This document shows, one piece after another, positions 1-10,394 of a DNA stretch of 57,076 bases (the first letter of the stretch is position 1; the number at the start of each line of letters is the position of its first letter). The notes below the pieces were generated by a model that saw only the letters and a program-made list of their open reading frames with translations, did no database searches and was not told the origin of the DNA. The stretch comes from Thalassotalea sp. 1_MG-2023 (GTDB lineage Bacteria > Pseudomonadota > Gammaproteobacteria > Enterobacterales > Alteromonadaceae): contig NZ_JAUOPD010000022.1 in assembly GCF_030546745.1 (NCBI RefSeq), positions 1 to 57,076 of the forward strand, written 5' to 3'. A program made the translations under genes and the position numbers.

Positions 1-172
1 TTCGATGCTCAGAGACGGTGTAATGTGGGAAGCGCCAAAAGTGTAAAATTAACTATTGACGCCATAGTCTCTTGTTAAGCTAGCCACCTTGATAAAGAAC
101 GAGTAAAATACGCCCCCTGAAATTCTCTAGCATAAACTAGAATCAATTTTAATCGATAATAGGCATTTAAAA

Positions 173-1624
173 ATGAGCAAGAAGTTATTCATCAAAACCT
201 GGGGTTGCCAAATGAACGAGTATGACTCGCAGAAAATGGCAGATTTACTCGACTCAACACATGGCTTTTCACTAGCAGAAGAAGCTGAAGACGCCGATGT
301 TATTCTTTTGAATACTTGCTCTATCCGAGAGAAAGCCCAAGAAAAAGTATTTCATCAACTTGGCCGATGGAAGAACCTTAAAGATCAGAAACCTGATTTA
401 GTTATTGGCGTTGGTGGCTGTGTAGCCTCGCAAGAGGGTGATGCTATTCGTGCCCGTGCACCTTATGTTGACATGGTGTTTGGCCCGCAAACATTACACC
501 GCTTGCCTGAAATGATCCAACAAGTAAAAGGTGAACGTAGCCCTGTTGTGGATGTAAGTTTTCCAGAAATCGAAAAGTTTGACCGTTTGCCTGAACCAAA
601 AGCTGAAGGCCCTTCTGCATTCGTTTCTATTATGGAAGGTTGTAGTAAGTACTGTACTTTCTGTGTTGTTCCTTACACACGTGGTGAAGAAGTTAGCCGC
701 CCGTTAGATGATGTATTATATGAAATCGCTCAACTTGCTGAACAGGGTGTGCGTGAAGTAAACCTACTTGGTCAGAATGTAAACGCCTACCGCGGTGATA
801 CCCACGATGGCAGCATTTGTCGCTTTTCTGATTTGATCCGCTTAATTGCAACAATCGATGGTATCGACCGCATTAGATATACCACTTCACATCCTGTTGA
901 ATTTACTGACGACATCATTGATGTTTATACCGATGTACCTGAGTTAGTAAGTCATCTTCATTTACCTGTTCAATCAGGCTCTGATCGAATACTCATGCAA
1001 ATGAAACGCGCACATACGGCGTTGGAATATAAATCTAAAATTCGTCGTTTACGTAAGGCAAGACCAGATATTTGCATGTCTTCTGACTTTATTATTGGTT
1101 TTCCAGGTGAAACTAACGAAGATTTTGAAGCAACAATGAACTTAATCAAAGACATTGATTTTGATTTAAGCTTCAGCTTTATTTACAGTGCTCGTCCAGG
1201 TACACCAGCAGCTGATTTACCTGACGATATAACAGAAGACGTGAAAAAACAGCGCTTAGCGATTCTACAAGATCGTATTAATCAACAAGCTTTACGTATT
1301 GCACGCCAAATGTTAGATACTGAACAACGTATATTAGTTGAAGGACCCTCTAAGAAAAACCCGATGGAGCTACGTGGCCGTACTGAAAATAATCGTATCG
1401 TTAACTTTGAAGCACCGCATTCAGTAATCGGGCAGTTTGTTGACGTAAAAATTACCGATGTTTATGCCAACTCATTACGTGGCGAATTAGTGCGTATGGA
1501 AAAAGATATGGGCTTACGTATTGCACATTCACCTGCTGATATTTTGTCAAATAGTCACCATAAATCAACAAATACTACTAACACTCGTATTGATGAACTA
1601 GGTGTAGGTACTTTCGCACCATAA
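173..1624 (+). CDS. miaB: tRNA-2-methylthio-N6-dimethylallyladenosine synthase MiaB
   Basis: Radical SAM methylthiotransferase that adds a methylthio group to i6A at position 37 of tRNAs reading UNN codons. The 483-residue protein has an N-terminal methylthiotransferase domain with conserved cysteines (C12 in WGCQMN, C49 in NTCSIREKA, a third in GGCVA). The radical SAM cluster motif is C157, C161 and C164 (GCSKYCTFC), and a TRAM domain lies at about 380-445. The last 35 or so residues are a polar tail longer than in the E. coli enzyme. The ATG follows AGG at good spacing. It is the first gene of the conserved miaB-ybeZ-ybeY-corC-lnt run. Full length and confident. Confidence 0.97.
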   Translation: MSKKLFIKTWGCQMNEYDSQKMADLLDSTHGFSLAEEAEDADVILLNTCSIREKAQEKVFHQLGRWKNLKDQKPDLVIGVGGCVASQEGDAIRARAPYVDMVFGPQTLHRLPEMIQQVKGERSPVVDVSFPEIEKFDRLPEPKAEGPSAFVSIMEGCSKYCTFCVVPYTRGEEVSRPLDDVLYEIAQLAEQGVREVNLLGQNVNAYRGDTHDGSICRFSDLIRLIATIDGIDRIRYTTSHPVEFTDDIIDVYTDVPELVSHLHLPVQSGSDRILMQMKRAHTALEYKSKIRRLRKARPDICMSSDFIIGFPGETNEDFEATMNLIKDIDFDLSFSFIYSARPGTPAADLPDDITEDVKKQRLAILQDRINQQALRIARQMLDTEQRILVEGPSKKNPMELRGRTENNRIVNFEAPHSVIGQFVDVKITDVYANSLRGELVRMEKDMGLRIAHSPADILSNSHHKSTNTTNTRIDELGVGTFAP

Positions 1625-1659
1625 TTTTCACAGATAATAGCAACAAATAGGATACTTTT

Positions 1660-2724
1660 TTGAGCAATATAGTTACCGAAAACCTCATATTAGAACCTGT
1701 TGATAACAGCAGGCAAGCTAACCTATGTGGGCCGATGGATGATAACCTTAAAGCCATTGAGCGCCGTTTAGGTGTGGAAATAAGTTACCGTAGCAATAAC
1801 TTTAAAGTTGTTGGCGAGCCAAAAAGTGCTGAAGCCGTTATAAAGCTATTAAAAGATTTATATGTTGAAACAGAAACGGTAAAAGGTAAGCAACAAACCA
1901 TCACTGATGAAATGGTACATTTAGCGATTGTTGACGCTAACGTATTAGAACAGGCACCATCAAAAATTGACGTTGACTACGAACAAATGGTGACGATTAA
2001 AACCAAACGCGGTTTAATTAAACCACGTAATAAAAATCAATCAGCTTATGTTCAAAATGTATTAACCAATGACATTAGTTTTGGTATTGGCCCTGCTGGT
2101 ACCGGTAAAACATATTTAGCAGTTGCCTGTGCCGTTGACGCGCTTGAACGCCAAGAAGTAAGGCGTATTTTATTAACTCGCCCTGCCGTTGAAGCAGGTG
2201 AAAAATTAGGTTTTTTACCGGGTGATTTATCACAAAAAGTAGACCCTTACCTACGCCCGCTTTACGATGCATTATTTGAAATGCTGGGTTTTGAAAAAGT
2301 TGAAAAATTAATTGAACGTAGTGTTATTGAAATCGCTCCTCTTGCTTACATGCGCGGTAGAACATTAAACGACGCTTTTATCATTCTTGATGAAAGCCAA
2401 AATACCACCGTAGAACAAATGAAAATGTTCTTAACCCGTATTGGATTTAACTCTCGTGCGGTTATTACCGGTGATATTACCCAAGTCGACTTACCGAGAG
2501 GACAAAAATCAGGGTTAAGACACGCCATTGAGGTGCTCGATAACATACCCGGTGTTAGTTTCAACTTCTTTATGTCTAAAGATGTTGTCAGGCACCCTGT
2601 TGTCGCAAGAATTGTAGAAGCTTATGAAGCACACGAAACAAAAGTGAATCGTATTCGTGAGGCCAAAAAGCAACAAGCTGAGCTTGAAAAACAACAGCAA
2701 GCAACGCAGGATAAAAACGATTAA
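1660..2724 (+). CDS. ybeZ: PhoH-family ATPase YbeZ
   Basis: PhoH-like P-loop NTPase, in E. coli a partner of the RNase YbeY in ribosome and rRNA handling. The start is a TTG, with AGGA about 7 bases upstream and no better ATG nearby. The Walker A motif GPAGTGKT lies at residues 144-151 and the Walker B region FIILDESQN at about 243. The C-terminus is a charged, Gln- and Lys-rich coil. The 354-residue length is normal for YbeZ. The stop codon directly abuts the ATG of ybeY (TAA-ATG), so the two are almost certainly translationally coupled. Confidence 0.95.
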   Translation: MSNIVTENLILEPVDNSRQANLCGPMDDNLKAIERRLGVEISYRSNNFKVVGEPKSAEAVIKLLKDLYVETETVKGKQQTITDEMVHLAIVDANVLEQAPSKIDVDYEQMVTIKTKRGLIKPRNKNQSAYVQNVLTNDISFGIGPAGTGKTYLAVACAVDALERQEVRRILLTRPAVEAGEKLGFLPGDLSQKVDPYLRPLYDALFEMLGFEKVEKLIERSVIEIAPLAYMRGRTLNDAFIILDESQNTTVEQMKMFLTRIGFNSRAVITGDITQVDLPRGQKSGLRHAIEVLDNIPGVSFNFFMSKDVVRHPVVARIVEAYEAHETKVNRIREAKKQQAELEKQQQATQDKND

Positions 2725-3186
2725 ATGTCTCACCTTGTCGATTTACAAATAGCTTGCGATGAAAACAACCTACCTCTAACTACAGAGTTTCAAACTTGGG
2801 TTGATACCGCATTAAGTCATGTGAACAATAATTATGAACTCACCATTCGACTTGTTGATGAGGTAGAAAGTCAGCAATTAAATTACCAATATCGGGATAA
2901 AGATAAACCAACAAATGTTTTATCTTTTCCTTTTGAAGTGCCTGATGGCGTTGATATTAACTTACTTGGTGATCTTATTATTTGTACCTCTGTGGTTGAA
3001 CATGAAGCTAAACAACAGCAAAAACCCTTAAACCATCATTGGGCACATATGGTGATTCATGGATGCTTGCATTTATTAGGCTTCGACCATATATCTACCG
3101 AAGAAGCCGAAGAAATGGAAGCAATAGAAATAGAAAAGCTTGCTACACTAGGTATTAACAACCCTTACATTATTAGCGAGTCATAA
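2725..3186 (+). CDS. ybeY: endoribonuclease YbeY
   Basis: Zinc-dependent single-strand endoribonuclease of the UPF0054 family, involved in 16S rRNA 3-prime maturation and 70S quality control. The metal-binding signature [11 protein letters not shown] (three histidines) is at about residues 112-122, preceded by the family motif TNVLSFPF near residue 59. At 153 residues it has the usual length. It starts on the base after the ybeZ stop, so it is the second gene of the coupled pair. Confidence 0.96.
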   Translation: MSHLVDLQIACDENNLPLTTEFQTWVDTALSHVNNNYELTIRLVDEVESQQLNYQYRDKDKPTNVLSFPFEVPDGVDINLLGDLIICTSVVEHEAKQQQKPLNHHWAHMVIHGCLHLLGFDHISTEEAEEMEAIEIEKLATLGINNPYIISES

Positions 3187-3303
3187 ACTGTTATTAGCTA
3201 TGCTGCACTTTAACATAGCGATGTAACATAAATTTTTCTTGAATTGTTTGCTAATTAAATAGACACTTAAAAACCGAGTTATATAAGGAATACAGATTGC
3301 TCT

Positions 3304-4182
3304 ATGAGCGAAGATAGCCCCCACTCTAGTAACGGTTCTGCAAATAAATCGCTGATTGATAAATTCGTTCAGCTTTTTACTGGGGAACCGCAAAATAAAG
3401 AAGAATTGGTTGAGGTATTAAATGATGCCGAAGACCGTGAACTAATAAAGCCTGAAACCAAGCTTATGATCGAAGGCGTGTTAGAAGTTTCAGATATGCG
3501 CGTTAGGGATATAATGATCCCTCGTTCACAAATGATCACCCTCGATATTAACACCCCACTTAATGAATTACTCCCCGTTATTATCGATTCAGGACACTCT
3601 CGTTTTCCTGTCATAAATGAAGACATTGATCATATAGAGGGTATTTTATTAGCAAAAGACTTACTCGCTTATGGTTTCGAGCAACAAGCACCGTTAACCT
3701 CTTTACAAGAAGTGATCAGACAAGCGATTATCGTGCCTGAAAGCAAACGAGTAGAGCCCCTGTTAAAAGAGTTTCGTTCTCAGCGTTACCATATGGCAAT
3801 TGTTGTTGATGAATATGGCGGTGTATCTGGTGTCGTTACCATTGAAGATATTCTTGAATTAATTGTTGGTGAAATAGAAGATGAAACCGACGATGAAATT
3901 GAAGAAGATATAAAATATTTAGCCGGTAATGTTTATCAAGTAAAAGCATTAACAGAGCTCGACGATTTTATGGAATACTTTAATTGCCAACTTGATGAAG
4001 GGGATTCTGACACCATCGGTGGTGTTGTACTTCATACCTTTGGACATATGCCTCGGAAAGGTGAAGAAGTGACAATCAACAAATTTGAATATAAAGTAAC
4101 CTCTGCTGACAGTCGTCGTTTACAAACTTTGCAAGTTACTGTACCTAAAAACCATAAAGTAAATGGTAAACCCACCGAATAG
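3304..4182 (+). CDS. corC: CorC/YbeX-type CBS domain protein
   Basis: CBS-pair plus transporter-associated (CorC_HlyC) domain protein, named for magnesium/cobalt efflux; the E. coli homologue YbeX has also been tied to ribosome metabolism. Two CBS motifs run from about residue 70 to 195 (VRDIMIPRSQM starts the first), with the CorC_HlyC domain at about 205-285. There are no membrane segments, so it is cytosolic, as usual for the short form. The 117-base gap after ybeY has no obvious terminator, so read-through from the upstream genes is likely. Confidence 0.93.
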   Translation: MSEDSPHSSNGSANKSLIDKFVQLFTGEPQNKEELVEVLNDAEDRELIKPETKLMIEGVLEVSDMRVRDIMIPRSQMITLDINTPLNELLPVIIDSGHSRFPVINEDIDHIEGILLAKDLLAYGFEQQAPLTSLQEVIRQAIIVPESKRVEPLLKEFRSQRYHMAIVVDEYGGVSGVVTIEDILELIVGEIEDETDDEIEEDIKYLAGNVYQVKALTELDDFMEYFNCQLDEGDSDTIGGVVLHTFGHMPRKGEEVTINKFEYKVTSADSRRLQTLQVTVPKNHKVNGKPTE

Positions 4183-4187
4183 CACCA

Positions 4188-5783
4188 ATGCTTAAAACGT
4201 TTTTCAGCAAATTAGGTACCACACGCATTGGTGCCATGCTATCTAATATATCGCTTTGGATAAGCGCGCTACTTGGCGCTAGCTTGGTTTTTGCTTATGC
4301 GCCCTTTTCGCAATGGTGGTTAAGTTGGCTTGTTTTACCTATTTGGTTTCTTTATGTAAATAAACAGTGTACGAATAGCTCCACTTTCCTCAAAGATTGT
4401 ACTAAACATGGTTTTGCTTTTGGTGTTGGTTGGTTTTCTGCTGGCATTAGTTGGGTGCACGTCAGTATTGCTGAATTTGGTGGTATGCCGTTAGTTGTCT
4501 CTGTCGCTATTATGTTTTTGCTTTGCTTATATTTAGCGATATACCCTGCTCTGGCGTTATTTCTCACGGCCAAAATATCAGTGCTGATACGTACACGTAT
4601 TCAATGGTGGTTATTAGCACCCATTTGGTTATTTACAGAGTATTTACGCAGTGTAGTGCTCACAGGCTTTCCTTGGCTTTCTATTGGCTACACACAAATT
4701 GATGCTCCTGTTGCGACGCTCGCCCCCATGATAGGCGAAATAGGCCTATCATTTATTATTTTATTCGTCGCAGGGTTAACAGCAGATTTCATTACAGCAA
4801 AGAAAAAACAATATATTGTGCTGCCATCAGCTCTTTTAGCTATCGTTGTTTGGTATAGCCAGACCATTGAATGGGTCACTGTTACAGGTCAATCTAAGCG
4901 TGTTGCCTTAGTACAAGGAAATATTGCCCAATCAATAAAATGGGAACCAGAACAGCAATGGCCTACCATGCTTAAGTATTTAGATTTAAGTCGAAAGCAT
5001 TATGAGGCAGAAATTATTATCTGGCCTGAATCTGCAATTCCAGCGATAGAAACCATGAGTAGTACGCAAGAATTCTTAGATATTGCCAATCAATCGGCAA
5101 GTATGAATAATGCGGCAATAATCACTGGGATTATTAATTATCATTTTGAATCAAAGCAATATTTTAATAGTTTAGTTGTGCTTGGCAATGAAGCGGCTAA
5201 TGATCAACAAGGTGGTTATTATTACAATCACAAAAACCGTTACGATAAGAATCATTTATTACCCATTGGCGAATTTGTACCTTTTGGTGACTTACTCAGA
5301 CCATTAGCACCTTTTTTTAACTTACCCATGTCATCATTTACCCGTGGCGATTATGTTCAACAAAATTTAATCGCACATGACACTCATTTACTGGCATTAA
5401 TTTGTTTTGAAATTGCCTTTGCCGACCAGCTTCGTGCAAACTTTTCAGCAAACAGTGACTTTTTACTTACCGTTAGCAATGATGCATGGTTTGGCAATTC
5501 TCACGGTCCGCACCAACATATGGAAATAGCACGAATGCGCGCACTAGAATTTGGTCGCCCGTTACTTCGTTCAACAAATACAGGGATCACTGCAATCACT
5601 AACCATTTAGGTGAGATCACCAGCATATTACCGCAATTTACTCAAGACGTTTTAAAGCAAGATGTGGCATTAGTCACAGGATTAACGCCCTATAGTCGTT
5701 TTGGCAATACGCCACTTTATATAGTTTCTTTGCTAATAGTGCTATGTGCGCTGATACGAAATTTACGTATGAGTAAGTCATAA
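4188..5783 (+). CDS. lnt: apolipoprotein N-acyltransferase
   Basis: Inner-membrane enzyme that adds the third acyl chain to the N-terminal cysteine of lipoproteins, needed for Lol sorting. About six hydrophobic helices fill residues 15-225, followed by a periplasmic nitrilase-fold domain. The catalytic triad is visible as E281 (WPESAIPA), K354 (DKNHLLPIGEF) and C406 (LICFEIAF). A final helix lies near 505-525. It starts 5 bases after the corC stop, so it is co-transcribed. The window encodes several lipoproteins that would be its substrates. Confidence 0.95.
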   Translation: MLKTFFSKLGTTRIGAMLSNISLWISALLGASLVFAYAPFSQWWLSWLVLPIWFLYVNKQCTNSSTFLKDCTKHGFAFGVGWFSAGISWVHVSIAEFGGMPLVVSVAIMFLLCLYLAIYPALALFLTAKISVLIRTRIQWWLLAPIWLFTEYLRSVVLTGFPWLSIGYTQIDAPVATLAPMIGEIGLSFIILFVAGLTADFITAKKKQYIVLPSALLAIVVWYSQTIEWVTVTGQSKRVALVQGNIAQSIKWEPEQQWPTMLKYLDLSRKHYEAEIIIWPESAIPAIETMSSTQEFLDIANQSASMNNAAIITGIINYHFESKQYFNSLVVLGNEAANDQQGGYYYNHKNRYDKNHLLPIGEFVPFGDLLRPLAPFFNLPMSSFTRGDYVQQNLIAHDTHLLALICFEIAFADQLRANFSANSDFLLTVSNDAWFGNSHGPHQHMEIARMRALEFGRPLLRSTNTGITAITNHLGEITSILPQFTQDVLKQDVALVTGLTPYSRFGNTPLYIVSLLIVLCALIRNLRMSKS

Positions 5784-5861
5784 CTGATCCCCACCACACT
5801 ATAATTTCTGCTAATTCCTGTTAAGATAAAAAAACGCACTCTTACTATATATAATAAAAAC

Positions 5862-7535
5862 ATGAAATATACACAGTTAATCGCACTGAGTTTAACCTCT
5901 GTGTTAAGCACGTTTACATCTGCACAAACAACACTAATTACCAATATAAATGGCTATACCATCAATAATGATACCGTGACACGCTTTGCGGCTATAAAGT
6001 TTAAAGATGATACCATCGCACAAATTTATCAAAAAAATCATCAACCTATTAATTGTAACGGTTGCACCGTTATTGATGGAAAAGGCAAAACTATGCTACC
6101 TGGCTTAATTGATGCTCATGGGCATGTATTAAGTTATGGTGAAAGTTTAATGCAGGCAGACTTAACATCAGCAAAAAGCGAAAAAGAAGCTGCTGAAACT
6201 ACGCTCGCCTATGCCAATAAGAATAAAAACTTAACGTGGATCAAAGGCAGAGGCTGGAACCAAACACAATGGTCAAAAAACGCTTTTCCAACCGCAGCAT
6301 CATTAGATAAATTGTTTCCTAACAAACCTGTTTGGCTAAGACGTGTTGACGGACATGCTGGCTGGGCAAATAGTAAAGCAATGGAGTTAGCAGGCATTAC
6401 TAAACAGACCAAAGCACCGCAAGGTGGTGAAATTATTCGCGATGAAAATGGTATTGCTACCGGTATTTTCATTGATAATGCCATGAAACTCATTGAAAAA
6501 AATATTGCGCCGTTGACCCTAGCTGAGCAAAAAACAATATTAGCAAATGCAATGAATTCACTCGCGGCACAAGGATTAACCAGCGTACATGATGCCGGCA
6601 TTGATAGTAAAAACCTCGAAGCTTATTTGCAAATGTCAGGCAATAATAATATGGCAATTCGCATTAATGCCATGCTATACCTCCCTTCTCCTGATTGGCA
6701 ACAAACACTAAAATACGGCACATTTAGCACTGACAATGATATGCTGCAATTTAATAGCGTAAAAATTCAAGCTGACGGTGCGCTGGGCAGTAGAGGGGCA
6801 GCACTAATTGAAGATTATTCAGATCAACATGGTCATCGCGGTCTGCTATTGCATACCCAAGAAGATTTCGAGCGGTATGTAAAAACTGCGATGAAAGAAG
6901 GTTTTCAAGTCAACACACATGCCATTGGTGATAATGCGAATAAAATTGTATTAGACTATTACGAAAAAAATATTGCTAACAGCAAAACTCAACATTTACG
7001 CCACCGCGTAGAGCACGCCCAAGTACTAAGATTAGTCGATATTCCACGTTTTGATGCGTTAAACGTTATCGCGTCCATGCAAGCAACACATGCAACCTCT
7101 GATAAAAATATGGCTGGCGACCGACTTGGCGAAGATAGAATTAAAGGCGCATACGCATGGCGAAAATTACTGAATGCTAATGCTATTATCGCCGCTGGTT
7201 CAGACTTTCCCGTTGAATCCCCTAACCCGTTTTTCGGCTTACACGCTTCAATTACCAGACAAGATAAGCAAAACTTACCCGAAGGTGGTTGGATAAAAGA
7301 AGAGAAGATGACGAGAGAAGAAGCATTACGAAGCTTTACCGTTGATGCTGCCTATTCAGGCCATCAAGAGGGTATCATTGGCTCACTAAGTAAAGGGAAA
7401 AAAGCCGACTTCATTATCATTGATAACGACTTCTTTACCATGCCAGAACAAGATATTTGGCAAATAAAAGTATTAGAAACCTGGGTTAACGGTAAAAAAG
7501 TCTACGCAGTTGATAGCAACTCAGATAAAATCTAA
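5862..7535 (+). CDS. exported amidohydrolase (Amidohydro_3 family)
   Basis: Metal-dependent hydrolase of the YtcJ-like amidohydrolase superfamily with a Sec signal peptide (about residues 1-21, cleavage after TSA). Metal-site motifs include DAHGHV near residue 84, a lysine in VKIQADG, NTHAIGD, RVEHAQ and the GSDFPVESPNP loop. A composite beta-sandwich (N-terminal strand region and C-terminal KGKKADFIIIDND) frames the barrel. The substrate cannot be told from sequence; relatives act on N-substituted amides or formamides. It ends opposite proA with a shared hairpin between them, so it is a single-gene unit. Confidence 0.85.
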   Translation: MKYTQLIALSLTSVLSTFTSAQTTLITNINGYTINNDTVTRFAAIKFKDDTIAQIYQKNHQPINCNGCTVIDGKGKTMLPGLIDAHGHVLSYGESLMQADLTSAKSEKEAAETTLAYANKNKNLTWIKGRGWNQTQWSKNAFPTAASLDKLFPNKPVWLRRVDGHAGWANSKAMELAGITKQTKAPQGGEIIRDENGIATGIFIDNAMKLIEKNIAPLTLAEQKTILANAMNSLAAQGLTSVHDAGIDSKNLEAYLQMSGNNNMAIRINAMLYLPSPDWQQTLKYGTFSTDNDMLQFNSVKIQADGALGSRGAALIEDYSDQHGHRGLLLHTQEDFERYVKTAMKEGFQVNTHAIGDNANKIVLDYYEKNIANSKTQHLRHRVEHAQVLRLVDIPRFDALNVIASMQATHATSDKNMAGDRLGEDRIKGAYAWRKLLNANAIIAAGSDFPVESPNPFFGLHASITRQDKQNLPEGGWIKEEKMTREEALRSFTVDAAYSGHQEGIIGSLSKGKKADFIIIDNDFFTMPEQDIWQIKVLETWVNGKKVYAVDSNSDKI

Positions 7536-7542
7536 CACACAC

Positions 7543-7607
7543 ATGCTTAAAAGAGAGTTACCTGATTCAATCAAAACATGAACAAAGGTAACTCTTTTAT
7601 CAAGCAT
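7543..7607. terminator. bidirectional hairpin between amidohydrolase and proA
   Basis: Inverted repeat AGAGTTACC (7554-7562) and GGTAACTCT (7587-7595) followed by TTT. It is nested in an outer pair ATGCTT (7543-7548) / AAGCAT (7602-7607). The position between convergent genes fits a shared terminator. Confidence 0.6.
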
Positions 7608-7614
7608 ATATTAA

Positions 7615-8862
7615 TTAGACTCTTACTTGTCCTGTTCCATTAACGAGAAACTTTTCAGTGGTAAGCGATTCAATACCCATTGGGCCGTAAGCATGAAGTT
7701 TAGTCGTAGCAATACCAATTTCAGCACCCAAACCTAGTTCAGAGCCATCAGAAAAACGAGAAGAAGCGTTAACCATAACAACTGAAGCATCAACTACTTG
7801 TTGGAATATAGCTGCTGTTTCGTTATTCTCGGTACAAATCACTTCTGTATGGTTACTGCCAAAGTCATCAATGTGCTTAATTGCCATTTCAAGACTATCA
7901 ACAACTTTCACCGCAATTTCTAAGCTGAGATATTCTTCACCAAAGCCAGTATTTTCGATCGGTTTAAATGAACTAAAGTACTGGCTTATATTACTTTCTC
8001 CATTTACCGTAACCTGCTCTTTTTCGAAGATTTCATTTACCATTGGAAGAAAACGCTCTACGATATCTTTATGCACCACTAAACCTTCAAGGGCGTTACA
8101 AACGCCAGGTCGTTGAGTTTTACCATTAACAAGAATATTAAGCGCTTTTTCTAGATCCGCATCTTTATCAACATACAAATGGCAAACGCCTTTATAATGT
8201 TGAATAACGGGTATTTTACTGTTTTCGCTAACAAAATTAATTAACCCTTCACCGCCCCTTGGGATGACTAAATCAATATACTGATTTAAGGTTAATAATT
8301 CGTTTAACAGCGCTCTATTCGGATCAGGAATAACAGAGACAATAGACGTTGGTAGATCATACTTTTTCAACACACCTTGCAATGTATCAGCAATTGCTAA
8401 GCTAGAACTTAATGCTTCTTTACCACCACGTAAAATTACAGCATTACCTGATTTAATACATAATCCAGCTGCGTCAGCAGTCACATTTGGTCTAGCCTCG
8501 TAAATCATACATATTACGCCTAATGGTACGCGCATTTTTTGAATATCTATGCCATTCGGTCGCGTTTCTATCAGTCGAGTGCTGCCGACAACGTCTGGTA
8601 AATGAGCCACAGTTTCTAGCCCAACAGCCATATCTTCAATACGCTGAGCCGTTAACGTTAAACGGTCAACCATGGCTTCAGATAAACCATTTTCGCGTGC
8701 ATTCGCTAAATCTTCACTGTTGGCGTTTAATATTTCATCTTGTCTTACTCTTAATGCATTAGCCATGTCACTGAGTAATGCTTTTTTTAGTTCTGAAGAT
8801 TTAGTTGCAAGCACCTTTGCGCCGATTGCTGCTTGCTCGGCAATATTTGTAATTAAACTCAT
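7615..8862 (-). CDS. proA: gamma-glutamyl phosphate reductase
   Basis: Second enzyme of proline biosynthesis: NADPH-dependent reduction of gamma-glutamyl phosphate to glutamate semialdehyde. The 415-residue aldehyde-dehydrogenase-fold protein has the catalytic cysteine in QRPGVCNALE (about residue 254) and the nucleotide loop IYEARPNVTADAAGLC. The start overlaps the proB stop by one base (TAATG), so it is translationally coupled to proB. Full length. Confidence 0.97.
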   Translation of the reverse strand: MSLITNIAEQAAIGAKVLATKSSELKKALLSDMANALRVRQDEILNANSEDLANARENGLSEAMVDRLTLTAQRIEDMAVGLETVAHLPDVVGSTRLIETRPNGIDIQKMRVPLGVICMIYEARPNVTADAAGLCIKSGNAVILRGGKEALSSSLAIADTLQGVLKKYDLPTSIVSVIPDPNRALLNELLTLNQYIDLVIPRGGEGLINFVSENSKIPVIQHYKGVCHLYVDKDADLEKALNILVNGKTQRPGVCNALEGLVVHKDIVERFLPMVNEIFEKEQVTVNGESNISQYFSSFKPIENTGFGEEYLSLEIAVKVVDSLEMAIKHIDDFGSNHTEVICTENNETAAIFQQVVDASVVMVNASSRFSDGSELGLGAEIGIATTKLHAYGPMGIESLTTEKFLVNGTGQVRV

Positions 8863-9977
8863 TATGCTCCTAATAACGTAATATATTGTTTGGAAAGTAT
8901 CGGTTCATCAGTATTGTCTAATTGCTCCGAAATATGTTCGCTGTTTTGAGTAGCAACGAAATTAAGTAAACAACTACTGTAATTCGTTTTGACTTTAGCT
9001 AATTTATCGCCATTATCTTTTCTCACCAGCACTACATCGCCCGCTGAAAACTCACCGCTCACTTCTAAAAGATCTTGAGGTGAAAGTAGATCGCCCGTAG
9101 AGTCTTTCTCCATCATAAAGGCATCATCTACAACTAATTCACCTTGAATTTTAGTCGTATGCTTCATCCAATGATGTGTATCTTGCATGGGTTTTGTATG
9201 CGGATGAAAATGTGTACCAGGGCTGCTGCCAGCCAATAACTCATTAAAACTCGCTTCATTAAAGCCGTTAACGATATAGGTATCTATGCCATGAGAAACA
9301 GCTTTATCTGCGGCTTGAATTTTAGTTTTCATACCACCAGTACCAACATCACTCGTTACTCCACCCGCCATGTTATAGATACCGGCATTAATTTCATAAA
9401 CATCGGTAATAAGCTGAGCGTTTGTATCTATTTTTGGGTTAGCATCGTAAAGGCCATCAACATCCGAGCAAATAACTAACGTATCAGCATTAGCAGCACT
9501 CGCAACCATAGCAGATAAGTTGTCATTATCACCTACTTTCAACCTATCTGTTGCTACGGTGTCATTTTCATTAATAATCGGCAGAATATTGTTGTCGAGC
9601 AATTCTTCGATAGTATCTCTAACACTAACATAGCGATCTCTGTTTTTAAGGTCAGCATGCGTTAACAATATTTGCGCGGTATTAAAATCAAATAATCTAT
9701 CCCACGTTGCCATCATTTCTGATTGACCAGCGGCGGCCATAGCCTTCTTTATTGTAATGGGTGATGTATCAACCCCCTTGAATAAATGAGCACCCGCAGC
9801 TACTGAGCCAGAAGAAACCAGTACGACTTGGGTTCCTGACATGCGACAGCGAACGATAAAATTTGCAATGCTTAATAAATATTGGCTACTACAGCCATTT
9901 CTATTGGGAGCGATAAGCGCACTTCCAACTTTAATGACAATTCGTTGCCATGGTAATGATTTAGAATCTACATTCAC
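8862..9977 (-). CDS. proB: glutamate 5-kinase
   Basis: First and feedback-regulated step of proline synthesis: ATP-dependent phosphorylation of glutamate. An amino-acid kinase domain covers about residues 10-260 (IVIKVGSALI, VLVSSGSVAAG, INENDTVA, GTGGMKTKIQAA), with a C-terminal PUA domain at about 280-365. The start is a GTG with GGAG 8 bases upstream. At 371 residues it is full length. It is transcribed before proA in a two-gene operon, and a small hairpin lies in its leader at 10004-10020. Confidence 0.96.
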   Translation of the reverse strand: MNVDSKSLPWQRIVIKVGSALIAPNRNGCSSQYLLSIANFIVRCRMSGTQVVLVSSGSVAAGAHLFKGVDTSPITIKKAMAAAGQSEMMATWDRLFDFNTAQILLTHADLKNRDRYVSVRDTIEELLDNNILPIINENDTVATDRLKVGDNDNLSAMVASAANADTLVICSDVDGLYDANPKIDTNAQLITDVYEINAGIYNMAGGVTSDVGTGGMKTKIQAADKAVSHGIDTYIVNGFNEASFNELLAGSSPGTHFHPHTKPMQDTHHWMKHTTKIQGELVVDDAFMMEKDSTGDLLSPQDLLEVSGEFSAGDVVLVRKDNGDKLAKVKTNYSSCLLNFVATQNSEHISEQLDNTDEPILSKQYITLLGA

Positions 9978-10209
9978 TTTTTATACTCCATTGAGCTGTT
10001 ATTCGTAGCAAAAAGCTACGCCTTGCCTGCTCTGTCGGCTGTTTTTTTTGACTATCAATAACAAGTAGTCACTAATTTAAGTGGGTGTTTTTACATGGCA
10101 TTGAGCCTGTAAATATCAGTAGCACACATTGAAGAGCCATCGATTATTCGGTGTAAAAACGTACTAATAACAACGTATTTGATAACGCGCTGATATTAGA
10201 TTTAGAGGG

Positions 10210-10329
10210 TTATGTTTTGTTTGCGAAGAGGGTGTTTAAGTTTTTGAAGCCTGAAGAAAGTAACGTCAGGCATAAGCCCAAACCTAGTATTAAATAGAAA
10301 CATATATAATCAGAAATGTCGGTTTTCAT
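10210..10329 (-). CDS. candidate 39-residue single-span membrane peptide
   Basis: Small open frame, ATG at 10329 to TAA at 10212-10210. It begins MKTDISDYICFYLILGLG; a hydrophobic span covers about residues 8-28 and a short polar tail ends in FANKT. AAGAG lies 3 bases before the ATG, which is a weak ribosome site. What raises it above chance is a promoter-like pair on the same strand about 40-65 bases upstream (TTGATA, 17 bases, TAGAGT), giving a leader of about 30 bases. The function is unknown. It could be a small membrane protein or a chance frame; conservation in relatives would decide. Confidence 0.35.
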   Translation of the reverse strand: MKTDISDYICFYLILGLGLCLTLLSSGFKNLNTLFANKT

Positions 10330-10365
10330 AAACTCTTAAAATCAATTCGTATATTAATGGTTAGT

Positions 10366-10394
10366 ACTCTAATCATTTTCACACTAATTATCAA
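10366..10394 (-). promoter_or_regulatory. candidate sigma-70 promoter for the 39-residue peptide
   Basis: Minus-strand -35 TTGATA (10394-10389), a 17-base spacer, and -10 TAGAGT (10371-10366). Predicted transcription would begin near 10359, about 30 bases before the small ATG. Five of six -35 bases and four of six -10 bases fit consensus. Confidence 0.35.

Noticed and set aside
1-172. Gene start or RNA gene before miaB
   Set aside because: No frame or RNA fold I can support; a divergent gene may begin outside the window. A TAAAAT at 104-109 has no matching -35.
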